Positions 1-9,515 of a stretch of 64,000 bases of DNA are shown piece by piece. Under the pieces are notes generated by a model that had not been told where the DNA came from, ran no database searches, and saw only the letters and a list, made by a program, of their open reading frames with translations. A program made the translations under genes and the position numbers. The stretch spans positions 62,001-126,000 of the forward strand of contig JACQZI010000007.1 of assembly GCA_016207825.1 (NCBI GenBank). The letters are read 5' to 3'. Numbering within the stretch: the first letter of the stretch is position 1; each line of letters starts with the position of its first letter. The stretch is from Planctomycetota bacterium. Lineage in GTDB: Bacteria > Planctomycetota > MHYJ01 > JACQXL01 > JACQZI01.

Positions 1-477
1 ACCATTTTTAATTTTTTCACATAGCCCAACAAAGTTTTCCTCCCCTTCGCCTATACAAATAAAATCAATGAGTTCATTCTTTATAAGCGTCTCGGGAGCA
101 TAAATTGCATGTACCCCCCCTACTGCTATTTTAATCCGCCTCGTTCTTATCACATCTCTAATAGAATCAAGAAGTTTCATACTAAATAAAAACGTCGGCT
201 CAACTATTGAGAATCCGATTAAATCTGGAGAAAATGATTCTATTTTTGACCTAAAAGCCTGATAAACATCGTCATCCATATAAGATATCCTAACCGAAGG
301 GAATTGAAGGTGTTCCATTCTTATCTCCATAGAACTCTTTCTATCCCATTTATAAAAGGTAGTATCAAACAAATCTACGTTAAATCCGGCTTCTCGCAAG
401 GAAGCAATTATTTGCGATACGCCCATGGGAAGCGCATTTTCCTGCATACTGTTGCAATAGACCATCAATATTTTCAT
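1..477 (-). CDS. B12-binding radical SAM protein, N-terminal part (runs off window)
   Basis: An open frame of 159 codons starts at the ATG at 477 and leaves the window at base 1 with no stop. Its residues read as a cobalamin-binding domain: a start like MKILMVY, a DLFDTT element, PDLIGFSIVEPT, AVGGVHA and CIGEGEE, all in the same order as in the complete upstream neighbour at 489-1982. The two are therefore tandem paralogues, 11 bp apart. The CxxxCxxC radical-SAM cluster would lie outside the window. In the family such proteins do methylations or unusual C-C chemistry. Its position at the end of a surface-sugar operon suggests modification of a glycan or lipid precursor, which is inference. 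Confidence is high for the fold and low for the substrate. Confidence 0.85.
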   Translation of the reverse strand, partial: MKILMVYCNSMQENALPMGVSQIIASLREAGFNVDLFDTTFYKWDRKSSMEIRMEHLQFPSVRISYMDDDVYQAFRSKIESFSPDLIGFSIVEPTFLFSMKLLDSIRDVIRTRRIKIAVGGVHAIYAPETLIKNELIDFICIGEGEENFVGLCEKIKNG

Positions 478-488
478 TGTCTTCTTAA

Positions 489-1982
489 TTAATTAAAATA
501 TCTTTCATAATAAGTTTTTCTCAATTCGGCAAAAACCTTATTCCCTTTTTTATCAAAACGCTCTGCTATCTTTATTTTATTCCATTCGCTTTTCGGAAAT
601 CTGGCATAAAGAGGAAATGTCCTCTGCAATCCTTTTAATTTCTCATAACTTATCGGCTGATTCCTCAAAGGCACACTATCAAGTGCCTGATGCACCTTAG
701 CATCTTTGTCAAGATAACCTTTCTTAATGCAATACCAATACAAATCGGTCCCTTTATAGGGAGTAAACAAATAGCAATTTATCGTGGTCGGGTTTATTTG
801 CCGGTTGAGATTAATAGTATCAAAAATCAATTCCCTTGTCTCTTCAGGGAAACCCATAATATTATTTACCGTATAGGCGATTTTATATTTCTCAACTATT
901 TTCAACCCTTCAACAATCTTCTCATTGGAAGAAATCCTTCTTAATATCCTCTTCCTAAAATCTTCGTTGCCATGTTCAATCCCAAACTGGAGATTTTGAC
1001 AACCCATTCCTTTCAATATCCTTATCTTTTCCTCCGTAATAGTCTCCGGCCTTGACTGGCACCAGAAAGGCAAATCGATTGCTTTATATTTATCGGCAAA
1101 CTCCTTTAGTTCGCCGACCGATCTTGCCAAGAAAGATTCTGCATTGAAATTAATATAATCCGGTTTGTATTTCTTTACCAGAAACTCCATTTCATCCATT
1201 ACCCTATTAACATCCTTTTTCCTGTAATAAACACCGCAATTATTCGCCTTGTATAACTTCCTCAACTGAGGCGCCTCGCAATACGTACACTGGTAAGGAC
1301 AACCCCTGTCAATTTCGATATGAAGCATTGTATATATTTTCCCATACATCGGGCGATAAAGCCGTTTCTTATCAAATATATCATAATCTATACAAGGTAA
1401 TTTATTAACATCCGTAAGCGGGCGCATCGAATTCTTAATAACCTTGCCACGCTTTTTCACCCACAAGTTTTGTATCTTGGAATAATCTTCCCTTCTTGAC
1501 ATCTTCCCGCATAATTCCTCTAATGCTTTTTCTCCTTCCCCAATACAAAGCATATCAATCAGATCATTATTAATCACATCTTCGGGGGAAAATGTCACAA
1601 AGACACCGCCCGCAATTACCGGTATATCAAAACTTTTTATGGCGTTAAGCAATGAAATCGCCAGATCATAAGTATCCTCAACAATAGTCACGCCTATCAA
1701 ATCCGGCTTATAAGACTTGACCATTTTTACCAAATCATTGTAAATATCGGCTTCAATGAGCTTCACACCCCGCTCTTTCCAGTTAAACTCCTTAACTTGC
1801 AAAAGCTCCACCTTTTTCTGCTCAAAACTCACTTCCTCGGTTCTATAATACGTCGTATCAAAAAGACTCACCTTAAATCCTTTTTCCTTGAGGCAAGCAG
1901 ATAGTAACGACAAGTTTATTGGCACTAACGTTGCCATCATTGTATTTGGGTAAATAAACAACAATTTAAAATCTCGGCTCAT
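489..1982 (-). CDS. B12-binding radical SAM protein
   Basis: This 497-aa protein has an N-terminal cobalamin-binding Rossmann domain (about residues 5-160, with PDLIGVTIVEDT, IAGGVFVTFSP and CIGEGE). A radical SAM domain follows, with the 4Fe-4S motif CPYQCTYC at C228, C232 and C235. Later motifs NLQFGIEHGNE and NNIMGFPEET are typical of the B12-radical-SAM superfamily (BchE/hopanoid-methylase-like). The reaction is unknown: members methylate, rearrange or cyclise many substrates. It follows the glycosyltransferase-like gene by 2 bp and precedes a paralogue by 11 bp, so it is part of the surface-sugar operon. A role in modifying the exported glycan or a lipid carrier is inferred only from context. 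Confidence 0.9.
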   Translation of the reverse strand: MSRDFKLLFIYPNTMMATLVPINLSLLSACLKEKGFKVSLFDTTYYRTEEVSFEQKKVELLQVKEFNWKERGVKLIEADIYNDLVKMVKSYKPDLIGVTIVEDTYDLAISLLNAIKSFDIPVIAGGVFVTFSPEDVINNDLIDMLCIGEGEKALEELCGKMSRREDYSKIQNLWVKKRGKVIKNSMRPLTDVNKLPCIDYDIFDKKRLYRPMYGKIYTMLHIEIDRGCPYQCTYCEAPQLRKLYKANNCGVYYRKKDVNRVMDEMEFLVKKYKPDYINFNAESFLARSVGELKEFADKYKAIDLPFWCQSRPETITEEKIRILKGMGCQNLQFGIEHGNEDFRKRILRRISSNEKIVEGLKIVEKYKIAYTVNNIMGFPEETRELIFDTINLNRQINPTTINCYLFTPYKGTDLYWYCIKKGYLDKDAKVHQALDSVPLRNQPISYEKLKGLQRTFPLYARFPKSEWNKIKIAERFDKKGNKVFAELRKTYYERYFN

Positions 1983-1984
1983 TT

Positions 1985-3940
1985 TTATTCCACCTTTTTC
2001 TCCAATCTTTGGAGGAATTCATTATCTGAATCAAAAAAACCATAGTAATTACAAACGAAATCACGACATTGCTGATAGGTAATCGGAGCTGTTTTTGAAT
2101 TTACAATGGCATCCACTACTTTTTTCAGTCTTTCAGGACTGTCGACATAAACCGGTAAATTACTCACTCCTGATAAAGGATTCATATCAACCACATCAGT
2201 TAGTCTTGGTATAATAACCGGACATTGACAAGCAATTGATTCAATTGAAGCTGATGATTCATTAACCACTAACGCCTTTGCGGTAGGTAAAAGCTCACTT
2301 AAAGAAGTAGCAACTATCTTAAAAAAGCTATTCTTTAAGTACTTTTCTATTTTATCCAAGTGAAGAAAAGGATGCTTTTTGATAACCACTTGATAGTTTG
2401 GCTTATCTCTAAAAGCTTGTGCCACAAAGCGTAGCAATCCCTTAGATTCTTTTGGCATAATTGATAAAGCAATTACTATTTTATTTTTCCTGTCTTTCCA
2501 AAATATTTCATCCGAAATATACTGGCGCAAATATTGCGTTCGCATGGCGCCCCAAGAAAAAGCGGAATCGTTTTTCCAGCCCATCCGATGAAATATATCA
2601 GCCGGTATATTACCAGCACAAGCCAAGTATTTGGGTTTCGGCATTGTTACTATATTATCTTTATATTCCAATTCTTTGCCGTAATTAAAATACATTAAAT
2701 GCAACAAAGAAACAGTGGTATGCTGAATCCCAATTGTGGTTATTCCGTATTCATTCGCCGCAATATTCAGTGCTTTTTCCCATGCATGATTTTCCGCAAT
2801 ATAAATAACCGCCGTTTTTTTATCCAACCCAGCAAATGTTTTACCGAATATCAAATAATATTTTACGCCCTCTATTAATACCTGACCGCAAAACGAGTCG
2901 CACCAATCCTTCTCGAACAGTCGCCATATTTTATAATGCTTATCTGTAAACTTAAATTTTTTCTGAACGCTTGATTTTGCCGAAAAAAACATGCCTAGAT
3001 AAAACATATATGCCATTGCCAACCTGAAAAAATCGCCGGGTGTAAGCCACTCTTCGCATAAAAACAATGTATTTCCTGTTTCATTGATCTTCTTAGCTAA
3101 TATAAAGCTTTCTTTCAATGTAAAATCATCTCCTAAGATTGACAAACCCTGCCAAGCAAATTTACCGGAATATTTTTCCTCTAGGGCAAATTGCAATGGC
3201 TGATAATACTTATCAATAAACAGCCCCTCTTTAATTTTATTTTTATCTACTAACGGAAAATATGTGACCAAAAAATAAGAAATATTCCGTAAAGTTTTTT
3301 TTCGCCCGCTTAATCTCAAACCTGTTGTTTTTATTAGCGCTACCCATTTAACCATTTGCAAAGCATACTGGACCGCTCTAAAAACCGATTTAATAACAAA
3401 AAACGTCTCTGTTGCCCCTGAATAATCATTTAAATCCTTGAATATAAAACCGTTGTTTTTCTCATTATCCTTTACTGCCAACGACAACTCTTTATCTTTC
3501 AGGTCGAGCACTAATATATCGATTTGATACTTGACCTGTATATCTAAAATCGTAACCAGTTTGACTAATTTATGATAAGAATTTGTTTTAGCGGTATTTT
3601 TTTCCGCAATCAGAGAAAACCACCAAACCGAAAAGTCCTTACCCGGGTACTTGAAATACTTCTTTAATGTTTTATTTTTTGCTATTTTAATATCTCCGAC
3701 ATCAGCAATAAATTTGACATATTCGTCTTTTATCGCAAACGCTTTTTCATGAAAGATCTGAACAAACGGAACACGGACAACTTCTGATTTTACTTTCTCC
3801 CGTATTGTTTTCACAGTATTTTCAATCATGATTTCATCGCTGGTAATAGGGCAAAGATGTATTTTTTCATCTTGAAGATTTTGAGACAGAAATTTCTCAA
3901 TTTTTGCCCCATCATCAAAAACATACAGTATATTATTCAT
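1985..3940 (-). CDS. GT-B-like surface polysaccharide glycosyltransferase-like protein
   Basis: This is a 651-aa protein with no signal peptide. The last ~280 residues look like a GT-B nucleotide-sugar/CDP-glycerol transferase half: GIQHTT, a KPKYLACAG strand, IKKHPF (the common KxHP motif), then a phosphate-binding-like VNESSASIESIACQCPVI followed by VVDMNPLSG. The N-terminal ~350 residues are not recognisable. Its start overlaps the end of the upstream dehydrogenase gene by 8 bp, so the two are likely translationally coupled. It probably transfers a sugar or polyol phosphate during surface-glycan assembly in the cytoplasm. The donor and acceptor cannot be told from sequence. Confidence 0.6.
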   Translation of the reverse strand: MNNILYVFDDGAKIEKFLSQNLQDEKIHLCPITSDEIMIENTVKTIREKVKSEVVRVPFVQIFHEKAFAIKDEYVKFIADVGDIKIAKNKTLKKYFKYPGKDFSVWWFSLIAEKNTAKTNSYHKLVKLVTILDIQVKYQIDILVLDLKDKELSLAVKDNEKNNGFIFKDLNDYSGATETFFVIKSVFRAVQYALQMVKWVALIKTTGLRLSGRKKTLRNISYFLVTYFPLVDKNKIKEGLFIDKYYQPLQFALEEKYSGKFAWQGLSILGDDFTLKESFILAKKINETGNTLFLCEEWLTPGDFFRLAMAYMFYLGMFFSAKSSVQKKFKFTDKHYKIWRLFEKDWCDSFCGQVLIEGVKYYLIFGKTFAGLDKKTAVIYIAENHAWEKALNIAANEYGITTIGIQHTTVSLLHLMYFNYGKELEYKDNIVTMPKPKYLACAGNIPADIFHRMGWKNDSAFSWGAMRTQYLRQYISDEIFWKDRKNKIVIALSIMPKESKGLLRFVAQAFRDKPNYQVVIKKHPFLHLDKIEKYLKNSFFKIVATSLSELLPTAKALVVNESSASIESIACQCPVIIPRLTDVVDMNPLSGVSNLPVYVDSPERLKKVVDAIVNSKTAPITYQQCRDFVCNYYGFFDSDNEFLQRLEKKVE

Positions 3941-4868
3941 TACTGTTTAAACCTTTAATCAAATTATCCACAGCTTCCATTTCCATTTGATTCCGTGATT
4001 CCACGGCATAAGCACCCATATGGCAGGTTAAAATCACATTTTCGAGTTCTTTCAACCTTCCCTGATAAGGTTCTTCTTTATAAACATCCAGCCCGGCTCC
4101 GCCGATTTTTTTATCTTTTAGCGCCTCAAAAAGCGCATCCTCGTTAATAAGCCCGCCGCGCGCCGTATTAATTAATATCGAGGAGGATTTCATCTTTTCC
4201 AGCTCCTTTGCGCCGATAATATCCTTTGTCTCCGTGTTTAAAGGCAAATGAAGCGAAACGATATCAGATTCTGCTAATAATTTAGTTAAACCACTTAATT
4301 TTATTGCCAGTTTATTGGCGACGGCATTGTCCGGATTCTGATCGTAAGCAAGCACCTTTAACCTGAAAGGCATGGTTATTTCAATCAAATGCCTTCCAAT
4401 CCTTCCCAATCCCGCTATGCCAAGCGTCTTGCCATAAAGGAGATTGCCCATATAAGCGGACCATTTACCGTGCCTAATCGTATGGTCTGCCTGCGCAATC
4501 TTACGCAAAACAGCCAGGATTAATCCCAAAGCCAGTTCCGCCACTGCCTCAGTCGGCGCATCGGGAGTATTAAATACTTTTATGCCTAATCCCTTAGCAG
4601 CATCTAAATCCACATTCTCCACCCCTGTCCCGCAACGGGAAATAACTTTAAGATCTTTAGCCGACTCTAGCACATCTTTTGACAAAGACTCCGTGCCGGC
4701 AATGAGCCCGCCAACCCCCTGTAAAAGCGAAATCGTTTCCGACTGATTTAGTTTTCGCCCATATGGATTGAGAACCACTTTATATCCTGCTTTTTTCATT
4801 TTCTCTAAAGAGGTCTTGTCGTATTCGCCAAATGATCGCGTTGATATTAAAATTTTATAACTATTCAT
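3933..4868 (-). CDS. D-2-hydroxyacid dehydrogenase (phosphoglycerate dehydrogenase-like)
   Basis: NAD-dependent D-isomer-specific 2-hydroxyacid dehydrogenase of about 311 aa. The frame can be extended to a GTG at 4886, but the ATG at 4868 gives a start (MNSYKIL) that fits the family better. The nucleotide-binding GLGRIG motif lies near the middle. NTARGG supplies the catalytic Arg, EEP the Glu and TCHMGAY the His, so all catalytic residues are present. The family oxidises or reduces 2-hydroxy/2-keto acids; SerA-type members act on 3-phosphoglycerate. No ACT or regulatory domain follows. Placement between an epimerase and a glycosyltransferase suggests it makes a hydroxyacid for glycan modification rather than housekeeping serine, but this is inference. 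Confidence 0.85.
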   Translation of the reverse strand: MNSYKILISTRSFGEYDKTSLEKMKKAGYKVVLNPYGRKLNQSETISLLQGVGGLIAGTESLSKDVLESAKDLKVISRCGTGVENVDLDAAKGLGIKVFNTPDAPTEAVAELALGLILAVLRKIAQADHTIRHGKWSAYMGNLLYGKTLGIAGLGRIGRHLIEITMPFRLKVLAYDQNPDNAVANKLAIKLSGLTKLLAESDIVSLHLPLNTETKDIIGAKELEKMKSSSILINTARGGLINEDALFEALKDKKIGGAGLDVYKEEPYQGRLKELENVILTCHMGAYAVESRNQMEMEAVDNLIKGLNSNE

Positions 4869-4896
4869 AACAGTTTCTAACAACACAAGTTAATTA

Positions 4897-5832
4897 TTAT
4901 TTTATAAACTTGCTTTTCGCCCAGGTAACCATATATTCTAATCCTTCAGATAGCCCATACCTAGGCTGCCAGTTTAAATCCTTACTAATTTTTGAGATAT
5001 CAGCGTAAAGACCAAACTGGTCTGCTGGAGTGGTCCCTTTGTATATAACAGGGTATTTCTTGTATCCGAACACCTTTATTTCTTCGTCCACCAATTCCCA
5101 TACACACGTTTTTTTACCTGTGGCAAGATTATATACCTCATCAAATGTCTTTGAGTTATCGATTGCTTTTACCCAAGCATCCACTACATCGTCAATGTAA
5201 ATAAAATCACGGAAACGGTCTTTGGAGCCCTTGACCCAAATAGGTTTATTATTCAGAATATACGCCATATAGATACTAGCCATCCCTTGTTTCATATTAG
5301 TCATATCCTGCCCAGGACCGTAAACACTGAACAATCTGAATGCGGTTGCATTAAGGCCGTTATGTGCGAAATGGTGGACGTAGTTTTCGGCTGCTAATTT
5401 GGTTATGCCATAAAACGATAACGGATTACAACTTTGCGATTCGGTAACGGGCAATTTATTAACATTGCCGTAAATTGCCATTGAACTGGCATAGAGAAAT
5501 CTTTTTATCCCCTGCTTCTTTGCCCACTGGAGAAGTAAAAATGTGCCATATGCATTGGTTAATAAATCTAATTCCGGTCTTTCATGGGAGATTTCTCCTG
5601 ATGATTGAGCGGCAAGATGAAAAATGCCGTTAAACTTATAACGGGACAATTCCTTGTATAAAACAGGGGAGGAAATATCACCTTTAATAAACTCTGCTCC
5701 TTTCGGAAGATTGTGTTTATAACCGGTAATTAAATTATCAACAATTACCACTTTATGACCCAATTGAAGCAACCTTTCAGCCATATGAGACCCGATAAAT
5801 CCTGCACCTCCAGTAACTAAATATCGTTTCAT
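4897..5832 (-). CDS. NAD-dependent epimerase/dehydratase (extended SDR)
   Basis: A 311-aa extended short-chain dehydrogenase of the nucleotide-sugar type (GalE/WbpP-like). TGGAGFIGSH at residues 7-16 binds NAD, AASS-like SSM at 116-118 and YGITK (Y141, K145) form the catalytic triad, and FRLFSVYGPGQ is the usual substrate-loop motif. It probably epimerises or dehydrates a UDP- or GDP-sugar for the surface glycan. It lies 1 bp from the aminotransferase gene upstream, an operon arrangement. The exact substrate (UDP-glucose/UDP-GlcNAc 4-epimerisation is the commonest) is not determinable here. Confidence 0.88.
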   Translation of the reverse strand: MKRYLVTGGAGFIGSHMAERLLQLGHKVVIVDNLITGYKHNLPKGAEFIKGDISSPVLYKELSRYKFNGIFHLAAQSSGEISHERPELDLLTNAYGTFLLLQWAKKQGIKRFLYASSMAIYGNVNKLPVTESQSCNPLSFYGITKLAAENYVHHFAHNGLNATAFRLFSVYGPGQDMTNMKQGMASIYMAYILNNKPIWVKGSKDRFRDFIYIDDVVDAWVKAIDNSKTFDEVYNLATGKKTCVWELVDEEIKVFGYKKYPVIYKGTTPADQFGLYADISKISKDLNWQPRYGLSEGLEYMVTWAKSKFIK

Positions 5833-5833
5833 A

Positions 5834-6892
5834 TTATTTAATAGCTAATTTAAACTTAGATAAAAACAACTTCATTACTTTTTTGGGACCTGTCGTAACT
5901 CGGATATAGTTTTCAAAACCAGGGATTTTCAACCCGCTTGCAACGATTATTCCTTTATGAGCAAGCTTATTAACGATTTCACCAGTTTCCCCCCCGCAAT
6001 CAATCAGAATAAAATTGGAATAAGTATCTCTTAAAGCAAATCCTATACTTTTTACCTTACGAATAAGATATTGTTTTCCAATATCCGCATCTTTCACATA
6101 ATTCCAAACAAGGCTATCATTATCAACTATAAACTCGGCAAGCCTAACGGCCAATCCGGAGATTTCAAATATACACTGCCCTTTTTTAAGATTCGAAACA
6201 ATATGCGGATGCGCAACGCCAAAGCCAATCCGAGCTGCAGCTAAACCGCCGGCTTTGGAAAACGTCCGAGTTACGATCAAATTATCAAATCGTTTTATAT
6301 GATCAATCATTGATTTATTGTAAAAATAATAATACGCTTCATCTATCAAGACCAAAGCATTGTTCGCCTTTGCTTTTTTAATAATTCTCAGTAAATCATA
6401 TTCGGCGATAACGGTACCGGTTGGATTATTAGGGTTAGCAATAGCAATAACTTTAATTCCGCGGTTAATCTTCTTAAGAATTTCATCTATCGATACGGTT
6501 AAATCAGGCTTAAAATCCACGGTTATTATTTTAGCCCCCTGCATTTTAGCATAAACTTCATACATTGCAAATGACGGATTAAGGAGCAAAGCTCCATCGC
6601 CTTTATTTACATATACATCAAATATTAATTTTATAACGCCATCGCTACCGGCAGAAATAATAATATTTTTTGGATTCACTTTTAACTGTCTTGCTAACTT
6701 ACTGATCAGGTTATGATATTCCGGGTATGTAGAAATAAATTCCGGAGTAAACAATGACAGCATCTTCTTGACGATAAGTTTATTATATCCGATTACACGC
6801 TCGTGTTTTTCAAGGCGCAGTTTCCCTAATCTTGATTCAGTAGGGACAGGGGCACGATATAATTGTTCAATCTGCTTTTTAGGCCTTATCAT
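5834..6892 (-). CDS. PLP-dependent aminotransferase, histidinol-phosphate aminotransferase-like
   Basis: A 352-aa fold-type I aminotransferase of class I/II. NPNNPTG at residues 153-159, DEAYY from 184 and the PLP-lysine motif TFSKAGG (K213) are clear, and RVTTG near the C-terminus carries the substrate-carboxylate Arg. The closest family by pattern is HisC/CobD. No other histidine gene is nearby, and the flanking genes are a CMP-sugar synthetase-like gene (14-bp overlap) and an epimerase. It may therefore supply an amino-acid-like substituent, or a phosphonate/amino-alcohol group, for the glycan. That context reading is inference. Confidence 0.85.
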   Translation of the reverse strand: MIRPKKQIEQLYRAPVPTESRLGKLRLEKHERVIGYNKLIVKKMLSLFTPEFISTYPEYHNLISKLARQLKVNPKNIIISAGSDGVIKLIFDVYVNKGDGALLLNPSFAMYEVYAKMQGAKIITVDFKPDLTVSIDEILKKINRGIKVIAIANPNNPTGTVIAEYDLLRIIKKAKANNALVLIDEAYYYFYNKSMIDHIKRFDNLIVTRTFSKAGGLAAARIGFGVAHPHIVSNLKKGQCIFEISGLAVRLAEFIVDNDSLVWNYVKDADIGKQYLIRKVKSIGFALRDTYSNFILIDCGGETGEIVNKLAHKGIIVASGLKIPGFENYIRVTTGPKKVMKLFLSKFKLAIK

Positions 6893-7634
6893 ATGGCGTT
6901 TCCTTTTCCGTAAAACCGTGCTGTTTCAGCCAGAATTCGGTCTGCGCAATCTGGTATTCAAAATCAACATCACATCCGCCCCATTGCTTCAATGGGTAAA
7001 TATTTTGACCCATCCATTTTTGGGGAAGCATGCCGTAATCTAAATTATCTAGACATTTCGGCCGGACGACTGAAACCGCCATATCAGCAAACCAAACATC
7101 ACCCTGCGAATCCCTGTCACAATTAAGGGTTTTCGGATCGCCGAATGTCTCAAAAGAAGCAAAAGGTTTAAGCAAACCATCACAATCAATCCTGCGGGCA
7201 CGCAATGGACTCCACATATTATAGCAGGAAACGGTTACCGCCGAGTCATAGGATTGATTTTTACGGAGCGCTTTAATCCCTTCATCAATAGTTTCCGCCA
7301 AAACAGTAGCAGCATTGCAGAAAAGCAATACAACAAACTCTATATTTTGTCCAGAATGGTCTTTAATCCATTTATAACCATGCACAAAAGCATGCTCTCC
7401 CAAAGCCTTTTTGGTCGCTAATTCAGGAGGACGAATAATAATCTCGGCTCCGTGCTTACGGCCTAATTCCATTATTTGCTCATCATCAGTGGAAACATAT
7501 ATCTTATCAACCAATTTGGCATATTTTCCTGCAAGCAATGGATATTCCATTAGCGCTCGCCCTAAAATAGAATATGTGTTTTTACCGGGAAAACCAACAC
7601 TCCCTTTTCGACCTAAAAGCAAAGCAGGTATCAT
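6879..7634 (-). CDS. acylneuraminate cytidylyltransferase family protein
   Basis: This 251-aa protein starts MIPALLLGRKGSVGFPGKN, the NTP-binding loop of CMP-sialic/KDO-type cytidylyltransferases (R9, K10, K18, N19). It also has YVSTDDE, LFCNAATV, and a C-terminal DVDFEYQIAQTEF that matches the metal-binding DxxxD/Q region of NeuA. The family activates nonulosonic acids as CMP-sugars in the cytoplasm. A second, SpsF-like cytidylyltransferase lies at 23.1-23.9 kb, so either two different sugars are activated or one enzyme acts on another substrate. It overlaps the next gene by 14 bp. Confidence 0.87.
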   Translation of the reverse strand: MIPALLLGRKGSVGFPGKNTYSILGRALMEYPLLAGKYAKLVDKIYVSTDDEQIMELGRKHGAEIIIRPPELATKKALGEHAFVHGYKWIKDHSGQNIEFVVLLFCNAATVLAETIDEGIKALRKNQSYDSAVTVSCYNMWSPLRARRIDCDGLLKPFASFETFGDPKTLNCDRDSQGDVWFADMAVSVVRPKCLDNLDYGMLPQKWMGQNIYPLKQWGGCDVDFEYQIAQTEFWLKQHGFTEKETPYDKA

Positions 7635-7643
7635 TTCTTATCC

Positions 7644-8669
7644 TTAAGTAATCGGAATATCTTTTTCTAAATCTTTCCCTTTAATCGGCAGATAAACAGG
7701 CTTATTATTGTTTTCATCGGATATATGGAAAGCAATCACCATTTCTAAGGAACGATAACCATCTTCTCCCCTACAACTTATAAGTCTATCCGATATCAGT
7801 TCTTCAACACCTCGTTGTGTTAAATCAACAATATCCCATAGTCCGTGACTTTCAAAAGGCACATTCGGCATTGATGTGCCATAACGTGTAAAAGGAAGTT
7901 CTTTGTCTTTTTTATTCCTAGCTCTTATCTTCCAGATATTATTAAGTTCATCTATTCTAATTCTCCCGTATTCGCCGACAATATCATACACGTATTGCAC
8001 CCCAGTATCTTCGGATGTATCCACGAATCCGCGAGCATTGTTCTTGAATTTAATTATGCCGTAACCGCCCGGATCTATAAAATAGTCCCCACGGGGATTT
8101 TTAGTCCCTGTTTTATCTATAAATCCGACAATCCATTCCGGCTCGTTCTCAAAGATAAATCTCATCATATCAAAAAAATGTGATACCATATTACCTAAAC
8201 CAACACAACCGCAATGGAAGTAAATATGTCTAATATTTCCTAATATCCCTTCTTTTATGATTTCTTTTATTTTTAGGTGATTGACACTCCATCGCCTTAT
8301 ATGATTGACGGTTAATCGAACATTATATTTTTTGCATATATCTATCATCTCTTGGGCTTTTTGAAGGCTGGTGGTCATGGGCTTTTCGCAAAAGATATTC
8401 TTTACGCCATGTTTGGCCGATTCAACAACAATTTCGTGATGGGTTGGCCCATTTGTGGCGATACAAATAAGTTCAATCTTTTCTTTCGCTAAAATATCCT
8501 TGTAATCTTTATAGATGCGGCCTACGGAAAAACCGGGAACGTTTTTCTTTATCTTATCCGTATCCCAATCGCAAATAGCAACAACATCAATGCCAAGATT
8601 TTGCAGTGCTTTATATTGCCTTTGTCCCATCCCCGCAAAACCGATAATTGCAGCATGAATTTTAGCCAT
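7644..8669 (-). CDS. Gfo/Idh/MocA family oxidoreductase
   Basis: A NAD(P)-dependent sugar oxidoreductase of about 341 aa. I place the start at the ATG at 8669 (MAKIHAAIIG), 10 codons into the longest frame. It has AAAGAAAGG upstream at good spacing and avoids overlap with the methyltransferase gene. The N-terminal GFAGMG binds the cofactor. FCEKPMTT carries the EKP motif with the catalytic Lys, followed by the usual alpha/beta sheet domain. Members oxidise or reduce C3 or other ring positions of (nucleotide) sugars. One of three such genes in the operon; the substrate is unknown. Confidence 0.87.
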   Translation of the reverse strand: MAKIHAAIIGFAGMGQRQYKALQNLGIDVVAICDWDTDKIKKNVPGFSVGRIYKDYKDILAKEKIELICIATNGPTHHEIVVESAKHGVKNIFCEKPMTTSLQKAQEMIDICKKYNVRLTVNHIRRWSVNHLKIKEIIKEGILGNIRHIYFHCGCVGLGNMVSHFFDMMRFIFENEPEWIVGFIDKTGTKNPRGDYFIDPGGYGIIKFKNNARGFVDTSEDTGVQYVYDIVGEYGRIRIDELNNIWKIRARNKKDKELPFTRYGTSMPNVPFESHGLWDIVDLTQRGVEELISDRLISCRGEDGYRSLEMVIAFHISDENNNKPVYLPIKGKDLEKDIPIT

Positions 8670-8686
8670 AAACAATGCCTTTCTTT

Positions 8687-9511
8687 TTATTCTTCCCAAT
8701 CCTGGTAATTATCAGTAAAAGTCGTGTCTTTCTCTAATATCGCTCCCCAAAAACCTTCATAATCAAACCGGCGCCAATATTTGGCAAAAAGCTGACTGAT
8801 AAAAGGGAAATTACGAGGATATTGATAATATATTTTACTATATATTACTTTCCATCCTGAATGTTTTATTAATAACGTCCAGTCCTCCGGGCTAAGTTCA
8901 AATATATGCTCTTCTTCGGCAGTTATTTTTTTAGCTATATTATGCCTAACATGATGCAACCCAACTCGGCTTTGCCGGAGGTAAGGAACTGTAATAAGTA
9001 ATTTATTACAAGGCGTTTTTTTGGCTAAACGGCGAAAGAAAATCGCCGGGTTATGCAAATGTTCAACCATTTCAAATGAGGCAAATAAATCAACCCTCTG
9101 TTCCCCTAAATCCAGCTCTTCTGCACGGCAAAGCATTGCCTTGAGGCCTCGTGCTTTAATCTTTTCTATTGCACGAGGATCCAAATTAACGCTGATGGTA
9201 TCTAAATTAAATTTATCTTTAGTCAGCTCTCTTAAATAAAGCATGTGGGTTCCTGCAGAATCGCCGATATCAACAACAGTCAAATCTCTTGAAGCAAAAT
9301 CATTTATGATTTTAAGCATTAATGAGCATTGAAACGCCTGAAGGCTGCGACGTTTAAGCTCAATATACCCATTAAAATACGGCGTCTCGCTTAATTCTTG
9401 CATGGAAATATCAGGTTCAATTCTCCTGAGTCTTTCAACCAGATTAACAAGATTACTTTGAGCCATAGCTAATTTAATAGAAACCCTGCATATCTTTTCC
9501 CATTTCTTCAT
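8687..9511 (-). CDS. class I SAM-dependent methyltransferase
   Basis: A methyltransferase of about 274 aa. The start at 9511 (MKKWEKICRV) is preferred because AAAGGA lies 8 bp upstream and it leaves 4 bp to the previous stop, while the longer frame from 9538 would overlap it. VVDIGDSAGTH is motif I of the Rossmann methyltransferase fold, and DLFASFEMVEHL is motif II/III as in Methyltransf_11/12 proteins. ELSPEDW, typical of the UbiE/WcaA-like group, is also present. It likely methylates a sugar or glycan end. Adjacent genes are a second methyltransferase and a Gfo/Idh/MocA enzyme. Confidence 0.8.
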   Translation of the reverse strand: MKKWEKICRVSIKLAMAQSNLVNLVERLRRIEPDISMQELSETPYFNGYIELKRRSLQAFQCSLMLKIINDFASRDLTVVDIGDSAGTHMLYLRELTKDKFNLDTISVNLDPRAIEKIKARGLKAMLCRAEELDLGEQRVDLFASFEMVEHLHNPAIFFRRLAKKTPCNKLLITVPYLRQSRVGLHHVRHNIAKKITAEEEHIFELSPEDWTLLIKHSGWKVIYSKIYYQYPRNFPFISQLFAKYWRRFDYEGFWGAILEKDTTFTDNYQDWEE

Positions 9512-9515
9512 CGCT

